Shown here one piece after another: positions 23,202 through 34,252 of a DNA stretch of 64,000 bases. Source of the stretch: Cymodocea nodosa (taxonomy: Eukaryota; Streptophyta; Magnoliopsida; Alismatales; Cymodoceaceae); assembly GCA_036874045.1 (NCBI GenBank), contig CM072335.1:12234001-12298000 (forward strand), in the 5' to 3' direction. A model generated the notes under the pieces. The model saw only the letters and a list, made by a program, of their open reading frames with translations, was not told the origin of the DNA and did not search any database. The position numbers and the translations under genes were made by a program. Position 1 is the stretch's first letter; every line of letters starts with the position of its first letter.

Positions 23202-25392
23202 TGTTTAATTTTTTTTATGCTTATATCAATAATTACTTTTAGAAGTAAACAAACAACCTTTCACACAAATTAGATATTAATTCTAATTTGTATTTTTAAC
23301 TACAAGTGCATAGTATATATTGTATTTGTGTGCAAGTATAGGTCAATCTCATAGAGATTGAGTAAGAATTGTGTATTGTTTCGATTTTTTATATTGGAGT
23401 TTATATGTGGTCAGTTAAGCACTCCATTGAGTTACAGTTAACACAACAGACCTAGTTCGTGGAGTTATGGTTAACTCAACGAACTAACTTCGTAGACTTA
23501 AGTTAACTCCACAAGCCTATTTTTCCAATTAAATACTGTTATTTATAGAGGAATTTGGCCAACCATTGGGCAGTTCCACAGATTGTAAATAACATCAATT
23601 AAGCTCTTTAATGTTAGTTAATATTAGATTTATCATTAAGCAACATTAACATTTAGATATTTCAAATAGTAACCATTAAAATCTTTAAGTATCTAGAACA
23701 AATCAATTTCAATAAACAATAAAATTATTTTCTATTTTCTGAATCAAACAAACAAAAAACATTCATAATACTGACAATGATAACATTAATCACGATACAA
23801 AACAAATAATATAATACTTTAATACTAAATGTAAACATAGATAATTTGTTGTTTTTGGTATTTTTGTTTTGATATGTTCTTGAAGATGAATGAAAGGTGA
23901 AATATAAATATCTCTATCGATAGTAAAAACTTCTATCACTACATGCGACACGATTACACCACTGAAAACTTAATCACTTACAATCTTGCCTGCTCTCCCT
24001 ATAGAATCGCGAATCAAGAATTGTAAGATGACCTCCTCACAATCACTCCTGCGACGCAACGCAATCACTTTATATGTCGGTGCTTGGTGAAAATGGCTTC
24101 CCTTCCTGCGACGCAATCACTCCTCACAATGATTGTCAATCACTATGTTTGGCTCAGAATCGACCTGACATTAGGAAAGTATCCTCACAGACCTCCGATA
24201 GTTGGTGATTTTGGTGGTGGTGTGGAGCTTTAGGGAACTTCTGATGCTTCCTGCAATTAGTGTGGTTCTCCACCTCTGCACACACACTTTCTTCGTCTTT
24301 CTCCTCTTCTTTTATATTTCTTTTTATAGTAACTGCTTCTACTTAGATGATCGGTTGGATTTCCTTCATTCATATCAACGATGGTGATTTCTTCTTCATT
24401 CCACAAGTGAATTCCTACGTGATACGTGCAATTGTGGTTTTCCTTCGTATTGTATCTTATTGTAACTCTTCTAATTCTTGTAAGTCTTCGTTTTAGTCAA
24501 ACACTTATCCTATAAGTTTTGTAAAAACTCGAACACTTATCTGTAACTCTTCGAGTTTTTACACCTGCAAAACACATAACTGAACATAGAAAACTTATCT
24601 GTTCGTTAGTCATTTTATAAAACTTGAACAGTTATCTATCCATGCATATAAAAACTCGAATAGTTATCTAACTCTTCGATTCTCATTACTGAACACACAT
24701 GGAAAACACGTGACAACTTAAAACATTAAAGCACATGTGCAGATAACTTAACTATACAAGTTTTTAACATAACTCTTCAACTAAAACGAAACGTTAACTA
24801 TCCGAAAGTTTACTTTTCCTATTTCTGCATAATACTAACACAACGCGTAATTTCAGTGTATATTCAAGTAACTCAATGCATACAGTTATACTAACTTAAT
24901 GAGTTAAACATGTGCAGCTCACGTAATGTACTAAAGCATTTAAATTCAACACGTGCATAATTCTAACTTAACGAGTTCAAATATTTCAGATACTTACACA
25001 CCTAACTATCCAATACTCAAATGCATTTTGGATAGTTACTAGATAACTTACCGAAAATCCACTTAAGTCATACATTGAAGTTTCAACATGTGTACTCCTA
25101 GAAATAATAAAATATTCTTTAAGCATTTAAAACATAATTGTATTGTACATGCAATATAACTCTCCAAAATAACAAAAAATTCAGATACTTAGGAATTTCA
25201 AAGCTTGTAATTCATCGACAGTTCAGAAATGTACTTAATTAACGCTAATTCCTTGAAATTATGCAAATTCCTTCATTAAAGCATATAATAGTGCAATTAT
25301 AACATAATGGCTTAATTCTCATATGATAAACTAAATATTATACAATTAACCATCATTTAAGCATTAATATTATACACTTTTCATTCTAAACA
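23202..25392 (-). repeat. Gypsy LTR G3, reversed
   Basis: About 2.19 kb. On the minus strand it begins TGTTTAGAATG at 25392; on the plus strand it starts near TGTTTAATTT at 23202. It has neither a PPT nor a convincing PBS and sits between the leader and gag of gypsy copy 2, so it may be a solo LTR; I see no matching target duplication. It carries the antisense frame at 24093-24233 (plus). Its stretch 24480-24830 matches the copia-B LTR at 60390-60730. Confidence 0.8.
24480..24830 (-). other. Copia-B-like segment inside gypsy LTR G3
   Basis: Series of words AAAACTCGAACACTTATC, AACTCTTCGAGTTTTT, ATCTATCCATGC, TAACTATCCGAAAGTTT in the same order and orientation as in copia-B LTRs at 60390-60730 and, more decayed, 55310-55570. 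The other gypsy LTRs lack it at this position. Confidence 0.75.
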
Positions 25393-25426
25393 TGTAGCTA
25401 ACCTTTCTTTAAAAGAGAACAAAGAC

Positions 25427-26630
25427 ATGGCTACTCTAGTAGAAAAATCATTAGGGGAAATTTTGTATCTTGAACAAGTTGATGAATCTTCATGTATTCA
25501 ATTGCCAAACTTTGAGGGAGATAGGTTTGAACTGAAATCTAATTATATTAGTCAATTACCATACTTTCATGGATTAGAAAGAGAAGACGCCTATTATTTC
25601 CTTAGAGAATTTAATGAAGTTTGTCAAATGATGAAAATGCCAAACATGAGTATTGATGCTATCAAACTTAGATATATCCCTTTTCCTTTAAAAGACACAG
25701 CTAAGAGATGGTTATATACTCTATCACTTGATTCAATTTCTACATGGATTGAATTTTGCTTTATTTTTCTGGAAAAATATTATCCAACACATCAAACAAT
25801 TAAAAAGAAAAATGAAATATTAATGTGTAGCCAAAAATAGGGAGAATCATTTTAGAAATATTTTAAACGATTTAAAGATTTATTGACTTAATTCCACATC
25901 ATGTAATGAGTAAAGCATAATTAATATGTATAATTTATAAAGGTATAGATGTTTCAACTAAATCTTTATTAGAATCTACCTAACAGAATGAATTTTTGAA
26001 ACTATGTAGTAAAGAAGCTTAGGCTTATTTAGAAAACTTTGCAAAAAGAACTACTTAGTGGGAAAACTCAGCTGAAGTTATTATAGATAAGAAAATATTG
26101 CCTAAGGGAACGTATGAAATAGATTCAAATACTATGCTTGAAGTTAAATTAATTGAGTTAACAAAGAAAATAGAAGAGTTATCATTAAATCAAAAATTAG
26201 CAGAAAATAATGCAAATGTTAATGACTTAGATATTATCTATGCTAGAAAATAGAAAGATAACTTTGATAATTCTTATAACCCTAATTAAAGAAATCACCT
26301 GAATTTATCTTGGAGAAATAACAATTTCTAGGGAGGAAAAAAATATAAATGATAGAAATGCAAGTTATGAAGCATTAATTGAACAAAGATCTAGAATAGA
26401 GAAATTAGAAAAGATAATTCAACAATTAAACAATCGTCTAGATCATGTGTTTGGAAATGCTACCATTCAAAATCAAAATATGAATAGAAATATACCCCTT
26501 AGACAAAAGGAATCAATAGAAGTTAGACCTATAGGAGGACTACCAATTCAAGCAGTACTAAATCCTTTGAACAAAACTGTTAATGAAATTGATACCTTCT
26601 ATGGGAGGGAAGTTGAATGAGGCAGCACAA
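25427..26630 (+). pseudogene. Ty3/gypsy gag, broken
   Basis: The first 137 codons are open: MATLVEKSLGE, then the Retrotrans_gag core (LPYFHGLEREDAYYFLREF; LKDTAKRWLYTLSL; WIEFCFIFLEKYYP). Downstream the frame is cut by TAG/TAA where related gags have Gln or Trp (25838, 25855, 25888 and others) but still reads KYFKRFKDLL and AYLENFAKRTT. The last part reads IRPIGGLPIQAVLNP-like sequence and ends NEIDTFYGREVE near 26618. Athila/Tat-like. In place of protease-RT-integrase, the next gene is the F-box frame. Confidence 0.85.
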
Positions 26631-26862
26631 TTATTAGCAACTATGTATAATATAGTAAGTAGAAAAATATAGAAAAGAAAAAAATATATAAAAAGTTAGA
26701 AGCTTTAGTTATAATTAGTAGTATCATAGAGTTATTACTTAACTCAACGAACTTAGTCCGTTGAGTGACGACCTAACTCCATGGAGGTAACTGTAAGTAA
26801 CTATGCTAATTTTATCTCTTTTAAATTTTTTTTTTATGTTGCTGAATACAAAATCACAATAG
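26631..26862 (+). promoter_or_regulatory. gag-F-box intergenic region with hairpin
   Basis: The hairpin AACTCAACGAAC TTA GTCCGTTGAGT lies at 26741-26766, about 100 bases before the F-box start. An equivalent one is at 43588-43614, about 85 bases upstream of the other F-box copy on the minus strand. A T-run at 26827-26837 is followed by the ATG at 26863. Whether it acts as a promoter, a processing signal or an initiation element is unknown. Confidence 0.5.
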
Positions 26863-27997
26863 ATGAAATTGATGGAATTACCAATGGATGCACTAAGAGA
26901 AGTATTGAGTTATTTATCAGCTAATGATCTGTGCAGATTGTGTTGTGTGTCAAGGCAAATGAAAGAATGTGTCAAAGAAAAATATTTTCATGGACTACAA
27001 GCTATGAAGATGATTAATATTAGAGATGGAGTTTTATGGAAATCATTTAATCATAGTTCAATCAGTTATGAATATCTAAACATAGAAGAAACTACTAGAA
27101 TTCCACCTAATTCATTAGAAGGAATAGATCATATTATAGGAATAGATGAAGGATTGATCATATATAGAACCAAACCAAGGTATGATATTCTGTTACCTAA
27201 TATTTTTATTAGAAATCCTATCACTAGAGAAGAATGGAATCTAGGAAGACCTAATATGTTTGAAGTACCAATTGGAAATTGTGGGTCAACTTTAACATTT
27301 TTTGATAAGAATTCGATTATTCCTAAAAAATTATTTTATTAGAGACCAACTGGAAATTGGGATGATAGATTATGTTTAAGTGTGTATAATTTTATGAATA
27401 GGTCTTGGAATAAAAATATTATGATATATCTAGGAGAGAAAGAATTAGTTAGCAACACTCATGTGATACTTGATGGATATATATATTTAGTTAAAGATAT
27501 TTCAGCTGCATTTAAATCTAATTTATAATAATAAGCATAGACAGTTATGATGAAATTATAGAAATATTACCTATACCTAAAGCTATAGTTGAACCACCAT
27601 CTACAGAACATGATAAAATATAATCAGGAGTATGGTATAGTAAATCTAATGATCCTACTTTATGTCTAGTAAGATGGTGGGATGCACTGATGAAATTTCA
27701 AATATGGATTATGAAAGACTAAAGGAATTGAAATGGGAAGAGGAATATATTGAAATATATGTGGAAATAGAAATAACTACATTATCTTAGATGAGAAGAG
27801 GATCCCTTTTTGCATTTCATTTCATAAATGGTAATACTCTCATATTTAGTGTTGATAACGTATTGCAAGTTTATAAGTTAAAAAGGAAAGCAGATTGCAT
27901 TAAAATAGAATTAATAGCAAGGAGAATAATGCCTAAAGGTTTTGCTTGGACTAACACATTTATTCTATTTGTCACTACTTTTCAGTCATGTTCTTAA
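26863..27997 (+). pseudogene. F-box protein gene carried by gypsy copy 2
   Basis: MKLMELPMDALREVLSYLSA begins an F-box of about residues 3-42 (LPxDxLxEVLSxLxxxDLxRLxxVS pattern), the SKP1-binding module of SCF ubiquitin ligases. The open part ends after 159 codons at a TAG (27340). The sequence continues as an F-box-associated C-terminal region: RPTGNWDDRLCLSVYNF, LVRWWDALMKFQIWIMKD, and 27791-27997 to the final FQSCS stop. Further stops and a net frameshift separate these pieces. The equivalent full frame in copy 3 is 379 codons, normal for plant F-box proteins. Same strand as gag, where pol would be expected. Confidence 0.85.
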
Positions 27998-28329
27998 ACT
28001 GTGATTTTGTATTTTTAATGTTTTGTGTATTCTGCATTAATTTTAATAAAAGAAAAGAAAGAAAACAAAACTTTAGTTTATGTTTTATTTATCATATAAG
28101 ACAAAAACAAAATATTAATCCAATTTGTTGGTATCTATTCTGAGAAACTAATTGGCTTGCTTGTGAACCATCAAAGGTATAGGAGCCTAGGTTCCACACA
28201 AGACACATATTTAACAATTTATAGTTATTATTTTGTTATATCTTTTACTTTTATTTGTGAATAAAAAGTTTTTCAAAATCAAAAGTTAGAATATATTAAT
28301 GAAGATACAAAAGAACAAGGTATGTCATT
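27998..28329 (+). other. 3' region of gypsy copy 2 before the insertion
   Basis: Non-coding. Matches 42365-42030 (minus) and 1-125. It ends AACAAGGTATGTCATT, where the 20 kb insertion begins; TCATT at 28325-28329 is the target duplication. The AAG-GTATGT word is donor-like and kept in all three copies. Confidence 0.8.
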
Positions 28330-29896
28330 TGTAGGATCGTATGGCTACACAAGAGGGGGGTGAATTGTGTATTTTTAATATTTTCTGAAATATAATTGAA
28401 ACTTTAAAATTCAAAAACAAGTCGAGACATTGTTTTCATAAAATCATTTTTATTCAAGGTTTCAATTACAATATACAATTCAATTCTCCTCAGAAATTGT
28501 AGATGCAATTATATTTTGATACCATGTATCATCTAAACAATTTCATAACTACAAATAGAGAAAACTAATTTGCGGAATTTAAAACTTTTCTCCCTGTTTG
28601 AGATCTCTCTTCTTCTTCTTTTTCTTCTTCAGCAATTCTTCAGTGACGAATATCTTGTCTTTTCATGCTTCACCAAATTTGCTTTCTTCTGATACTTCAA
28701 ATCTTCAGTGACGAAAATCTTACCTTTTTATGCTTCACTGAACTTTCTTCCACTTGAGAGATTTTCCCCGAGAAGGTGTTTTTGATCTCTGAAAAAGATT
28801 TTTCTTTTGGTGTGCAGGGATGGTTTGATCCTTGAAAAGATTTTTCATTTTGTGTGCAAGGATAAATTGATCAACGAGAATTCTATGCCTTTTATACTAT
28901 ATCTTCATTTCATGCATATCCTTCACGTTTAACCACCACCAGTTTTCCACTTCTCCATGTCTTTTCTTTTTCCTTCATCGAAACACACACGTTCTAACCC
29001 ATGTTTATATTTCAAATTTTCATTAATCATCAGTCCTGGATCTCTGAAAAATTTCCTGCAAAATAAACTTTCTCGTCCAAAAGTTTTTCATCAGTGTAAT
29101 AAGAAGTCGTTACTTTAATGTTAACTAAACGAGTAACACAAGTATATATATAACTTAACGAGTTCCTCATGTGCCATTTCACGTGACAAGTACTGTAGCT
29201 AACTCAATGAACTATGTCTATGGTGTTATGCTATCTCAACGAATCATCTCCGTTGTGTTATGATAACTCAACGAACCAGTAATAAACAAATGTTTTTATA
29301 ATAAGAATTTTACCACGTGCAAAAATAACAACTTAAGTTTATAACGCTAACCTAACGCGTTGCCTTAGTGTTCAATATAGTAACTCAACGTGTTTAGTTA
29401 TGTTAACTTAACAAGTTAAACATGTGCACCTCACGTGATACAATACAACATTCGTAACTTATAATTTCACCACATGTATAACACTAACTTAACGAGTTCG
29501 TCTCTTCTTTTACTCACTAACTTAACGAGTTATCACGTGACCTATTTTAACCTTTAAGCCTCTAACTTAACGAGTTCTCACATGACCTTTATACAAACAA
29601 AACTCTAACTTAACGAGTTGTCTAAACGTGCACTGTTCATGATACAGAAGATATAACATTAAAACATATCATGCTTTTCGATAAAAACACACGTTAACTT
29701 AACGTTTAGCTAAATGAGAAATTAATGCAAAGAAATGACAAGTTATTAACTTTAGATCCAATACAGACAAGTATTTATATCAGTAAACTTTTTCTATATT
29801 AATTGATGATTTTAATTTCTTTTCACAAGCAATAGTAATTGAGCAAATATGATTATTTTCATTCAGTACACATCATCAAAACAAAAATACTCAACA
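28330..29896 (-). repeat. Copia-A 3' LTR of C1
   Basis: 1567 bp with TGTAGGATCG and CTCAACA ends; PPT at 29897-29910. The minus-strand TATA word is in the 28880-28910 region (GTATAAAAGG on the minus strand). Confidence 0.93.
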
Positions 29897-30396
29897 ATCT
29901 CCCCCTTTTTGATGATGACAAAATCATATTAAATCAATTATGAAATATATTTAACTCAACAAAGCACCTTCGTTGGGTTAACTTTTAATTCAACAAACTT
30001 GTTTGTTGACTTAAGTTCATTTAAGCTTATTTCTATTGTTTGTGTAAATTTTACCTCTCAGAACTAAAACTCTCAAATGCCAATAATTATATAAGTATTA
30101 GTTTTCTAATTATCATCTGTTAGATTACAATAACCATTTAAATAGCATCTCCTTTTATAATATATATATGCAATTAAGATCATAATCATCTTTTTATAAT
30201 ATTTCTCTCCCTTTTTGTCATTAATCAAAAAGATAATTACAAAGAATATATATACATATATAAGAGATATAATTACAACAACTCTTTCTGTAAACAAGAA
30301 TAATAATTGAAGACATTTAAGGAAAAATGTATTGTTCAATGAATCAAACAAGTAATACAAACATTACATTTTGTATTCAGAAACGAATAAAAACAG
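29897..30396 (-). other. C1 PPT and 3' non-coding region
   Basis: The PPT (minus AAAAAGGGGGAGAT) is at 29897-29910; a second PPT-like run lies at about 30203-30216 beside TTAATGAC. The remainder is non-coding with a TA run near 30160. The 84-codon frame at 30106-30360 is a by-product of this conserved DNA and has no protein signature. Confidence 0.7.
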
Positions 30397-32688
30397 TTAG
30401 CGACCCCTCCTAAGTATATCACTTATAGCATTACATATTTTATCTCCTAGATGCCTAATATCATTTCTGATGTCGTTAAGCACTACATCTAAGTTAGGAG
30501 GTAGCTGGGTTTGCTGTTCTGCTTGAACTGAATAACTTTGTTGTTGTTGTTGTTGTATATGGTCTGTATCAGGTTGTTGTTGTTGTCGTTGAGGTTTATG
30601 CATGGCCTGGAATTTTTGCAAATCTTTGACACTAAATGCTTTCATGCCTTTAGTTTCAAAGGGTCAGTCGGATAAATTCAATTGGCTTGCAATGAGTCTA
30701 CATACAGCATCACCATAAAATAACTTTGAACTCATATGCTGTAGTTGAGAAGTGAAAACATCAAACCAATTGATTTGAATTCTATTCAGCAAGCTATAAG
30801 TTGCATATAAACAACTTCTACTGACTTCCATATTGTGTCCAACTCTCTAAAATAAATTTGCATGCAATATATTTGCAATAAACCTTGCCTCTGCATTCAG
30901 ATTTTCCATTAATCTCGTTTCAGAATATACATCTGAAATTTTTGATAAAGACTGAATGTTCCATTCCAGTTGTCTTATCATGTCAAATCTGTTGGTAACA
31001 ACAACACCTTCATTCTTTAATCCTAAAACTTCAAAAATTAATTCAGGAGACAATATAAACTCCTGTTCATTTATTTGAGTTTTCAGAAAATTTCCATTCT
31101 TGACCAGATTGCTATAAAAAGCTGCAATAAGCTCTGTATATTGCTTCCATTTCGTTCCTACTGGCAAGAATTTAATGAGGCCTTGAAACACAAACAGATC
31201 TCTTATGTCCATCAAATTTCTGAATTTTATTGGACGAGCATGTAGAATATGACATGTAATCAGATTATTGTATTTCTGCAATGCTTCTTCAAATCTAAAA
31301 TGAATTGTATTACCTTGAATGTTTAACATTGTACACAAAGAAGGTGATACCTGAAGCCGTGATTCAGAGTTTAATTCATCTTCAGGAACCTCTTCTTCAA
31401 AATGAATGTCATGTTGTTCCTCTTCCAAAATATTATCTTGAAGCTGCTTAGGTAAGCTTGATTCTTCAGCTTCAACAGTGTTAGGAACATTGTCAATATG
31501 CTCAACATTCATCTGTTCAGTCTCTATAGAATATTTAGAGTACAATTTTTCTACAAATTCTACAGCCGGTGTATCTGTGTGTAATTGTTCATTTTGTTCA
31601 ACAGATATTTCCATTGATTCATGCTGTGAATTCTCAGACTCTGCTTCTATAGATTCCGTAGAAGGCTGGTTAACTTTTAGCACTTCTGGAGTCTTAACAA
31701 TTTCAATATCTGCTACTCTAGACAATTCAGCCTTTGAACTAGTTACTGCCTCAACATTGTCAATTATATCTGCAATAACTTGTTCAATGTTAGGTGCCTG
31801 ATGCTCTGATTTGTCAATTTCTGCATCATTAGGACTTGTACTAATAGAAAAACTTGAGCTTATATTTGACTTGGATTTCTTCTCAAGCTTTCTAGCAAGG
31901 GAAAATAAAGTCTCATTATCTTCATCAGTTTCAGTGTGTTCAGAACTAATGAGTTTATCAGATGCACAAAAAGGTACAATGTCTAGACATACATTGTCCT
32001 TTGAAAATAAATTTTCATCTGATTTTCCTTTTTCAATAGACTTTGTTTCCTTAGACATAATTTTTCTGACTTTCCTTCTTCTATAACATTTTTGTTTCTC
32101 CTTTTCAAGTATTGAAGTTTTCTTTTCAAATTACTCCATAAAAGTTTTCTGCTTTAATTCTTCTAAGGCACTTTCTATTGCAACGGCCTTTCGAAGACTA
32201 TCAACTTTTGTTTTGTCTACAGCAATATCTGATTCTACTTGTTTTGAATATAAAGGAGTAGGGATAGCTGATTCATGCTCTTCCTCAAATGCATGTAGTC
32301 TTGTACCGTTTATAAGAGTTTGAGGAGTTCTATTTGATGAACCTACACATTTTTCCAAATATTTTGCATACTGTTCCAAAAATGCAATCTCAGCACATTT
32401 CATTCTGTATTCTCTATCATATTTACTTCGAATACCTATGAATGTAATACTTGCATCAGTATGTTGAAGTTCTTGTCTAACTTCATCTAATATATCTTGA
32501 GAAAAGAAGTAATCTCTATAGAGTTCTTCTAACCTTTTGTCCACTCGAAATATTTTCTTGAACCAAGTACGTGGAACTTCATCATTCTCTATTTCTTTTC
32601 CTTTTGCATCTCTTCTGCTTTTGCCTTTTCCTCTGCCACGACCTTCGTAGAACTTGGAGACCATCGTCGCAGGTTGTAACAGCAACAA
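30397..32688 (-). pseudogene. Copia-A ORF2 of C1, nearly full length
   Basis: Best ORF2 copy, about 740 codons, starting MLLLQPATMVSKFYEGRGRG at 32688. Order: basic Arg/Gly/Lys N-terminus; helical region (EVRQELQHTDASI); basic stretch; acidic Glu/Ser-rich middle (residues about 250-430); conserved core HARPIKFRNLMDIRDLF ... LPVGTKWKQY ... FILSPELIFEVLGLKNEG; NWFDVF region; Gln-rich run (30540-30620); amphipathic C-terminus ending SDILRRGR. Stops at about 32133, 30850 and 30663 correspond to CAA, CAG and TGG codons in other copies; a short insertion adds residues near 30860. It sits where SIRE1-type elements have their envelope-like gene, but I see no signal peptide or membrane helix. The core recalls Pfam Transposase_32 (memory). 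Confidence 0.75.
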
Positions 32689-33184
32689 GCGGGAAAGATT
32701 TTCTTGACAAAGTTTACAAATAACCTAAGTCCCCGTGTTATAAGTGTTTAAATAGGGTTTTCAGGAGTATAACTCAACGTGAAGATAAGTCAGGTTTAGA
32801 AATTAAATAAATATTGAATAAAGTTTATTCAATCAAGGTACCCGAAATATTCAAGTATAACTCATTAAGTTAACTAACCTAACGAGTAAAACACTGTCTA
32901 GTGGCAGTTTTACACGTTATCTTATCTAATATAACGTCTAGTTAGTACACTTAAACAAGTTTCAAATGCTTCCAACTAAAACGTTCCGAAAATAACACAC
33001 ATGCTAAAACTTAACATTATCTTGAGAACATAGTAAACTATTTGAACATTTTGTCTTTTGAATCTATAATAGTTTATTTGTCTTTTTAAATTATTTCATC
33101 AAGATTTTAAGAGGACATTAATTCAGATTAACTAAGATTTGTATTTTAAATTATATTAATCTGTTTTTGACATTGTTAATGCTC
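32689..33184 (-). other. Leader of C1 ORF2
   Basis: Non-coding stretch between the shared module and ORF2. It contains LTR-like words (AACTCATTAAGTTAAC near 32862, TAACGTCTAGTTAG near 32930) and, at its upstream edge, TGTAGGGGGAGC (minus, about 33180-33192), a PPT-like run. It could hold an internal promoter; nothing more specific is visible. Confidence 0.4.
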
Positions 33185-34150
33185 CCCCTACAAATATACT
33201 TTAAATATATTCAATCAAAATACAAAATATACTTGTAGTGACAATAGATGTTAAGTATAACTATACTTTTACATTTTCTTTTCAAAGACTTCCGTTATCC
33301 TAACATCATCAAAAATGATTTCCAGAATCAATTCCTACTGTATATAAATCAAAACACAACTTTGAATTCAATTCGATTAATTCAAGGAGAATAAAAGAAT
33401 GTATCTCAAATAAACGTTTTCAAAAGTACTAATGTTGATTCAATAAATCAGTAGTCATATTAGTATAAACTATATGCGATTCAAAGATATCTGTAATTAA
33501 TGAAACAACTTTTCCTTTTCAAAACAGTAAATATTGATAATTTTCTTTAAAAGTTAGTTTGAAAAGCTTGAATCATACAAGAGCTTTCTAATGTACCCGT
33601 GTAATGAGCTTTCAGTCAACAATCCCAAATCTGATCAGGACCTTAGGTTGCCAAATTTAAAGAATCCTTTTTCAGGACAACAATCCTTACATACCTATCT
33701 ACTCAAGTACAAAAGGCTCATGATCAAATTGATCAATAAACTCTCAAAGATTTTCACTTTGTAAGCACTTTTCATTTTAAGCATAGTATATATGTATTCC
33801 ATTAATACAGATGCAATAAAACACAAATCTCATACAATTTTTACTTCTATGATTGTACTGAGAATATGAATCAGTTTCAATAAGCTTATACTTTTGATTA
33901 ACAGTTTAAGATCAGTTACATATAACTTATTCTACAAGTTTAATCAATTAAGTCAAATTTATGCATGATCATATGCATTTTCCTTGATTCAAAGAAAACA
34001 TTTAATCAAAATTTCAGAATGTCAGAAGTATTTAATGTTTTTCATTTACACTTCCACTTAAAATTGTAAAAACCATTAAAATTGATAAACTACTTAAAAT
34101 CAATAAGATACTACAATGATTTTACAATAAATACATAGTATCTTAAGCAG
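33185..34150 (-). other. Gypsy-type 3' module inside copia C1
   Basis: Minus strand. Aligns through its length with the 3' region of the F-box gypsy copies (425-1237 plus 7991-8170; 41750-40770 minus; 49130-50115). The best block, about 33590-33740, has TTTTGTACTTGAGTAGATAG, TATGTAAGGATTGTTG, GGCAACCTAAGGTCCTGATC and GGGATTGTTGACTGAAAGC. It ends, like the gypsy copies, at AGTATATTTGTAGG. Same orientation relative to transcription in both element types. No coding potential. Confidence 0.75.
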
Positions 34151-34252
34151 TAGTTCAGATATTACTTTAGATATTTATAATAAGTATATAATATCTATGA
34201 GGTGAACAACATCATCAATAATATTTATCTTTTTATGTGGAGTTTAAGCATT

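Noticed and set aside
23197..25397. Target duplication around the reversed LTR G3
   Set aside because: The five bases on each side (AAACT and TGTAG) do not match, so a simple solo-LTR insertion is not shown; the borders may be recombined.
30397..32688. True envelope glycoprotein in copia ORF2
   Set aside because: The position fits envelope-like ORFs of SIRE1 elements, but no signal peptide, transmembrane helix or cleavage motif is visible in the readable pieces.
32689..33184. Extra LTR between pol and ORF2 of C1
   Set aside because: It has LTR-like words and a GGGGGAG run, but no paired TG...CA ends, and the words are common everywhere in the window.
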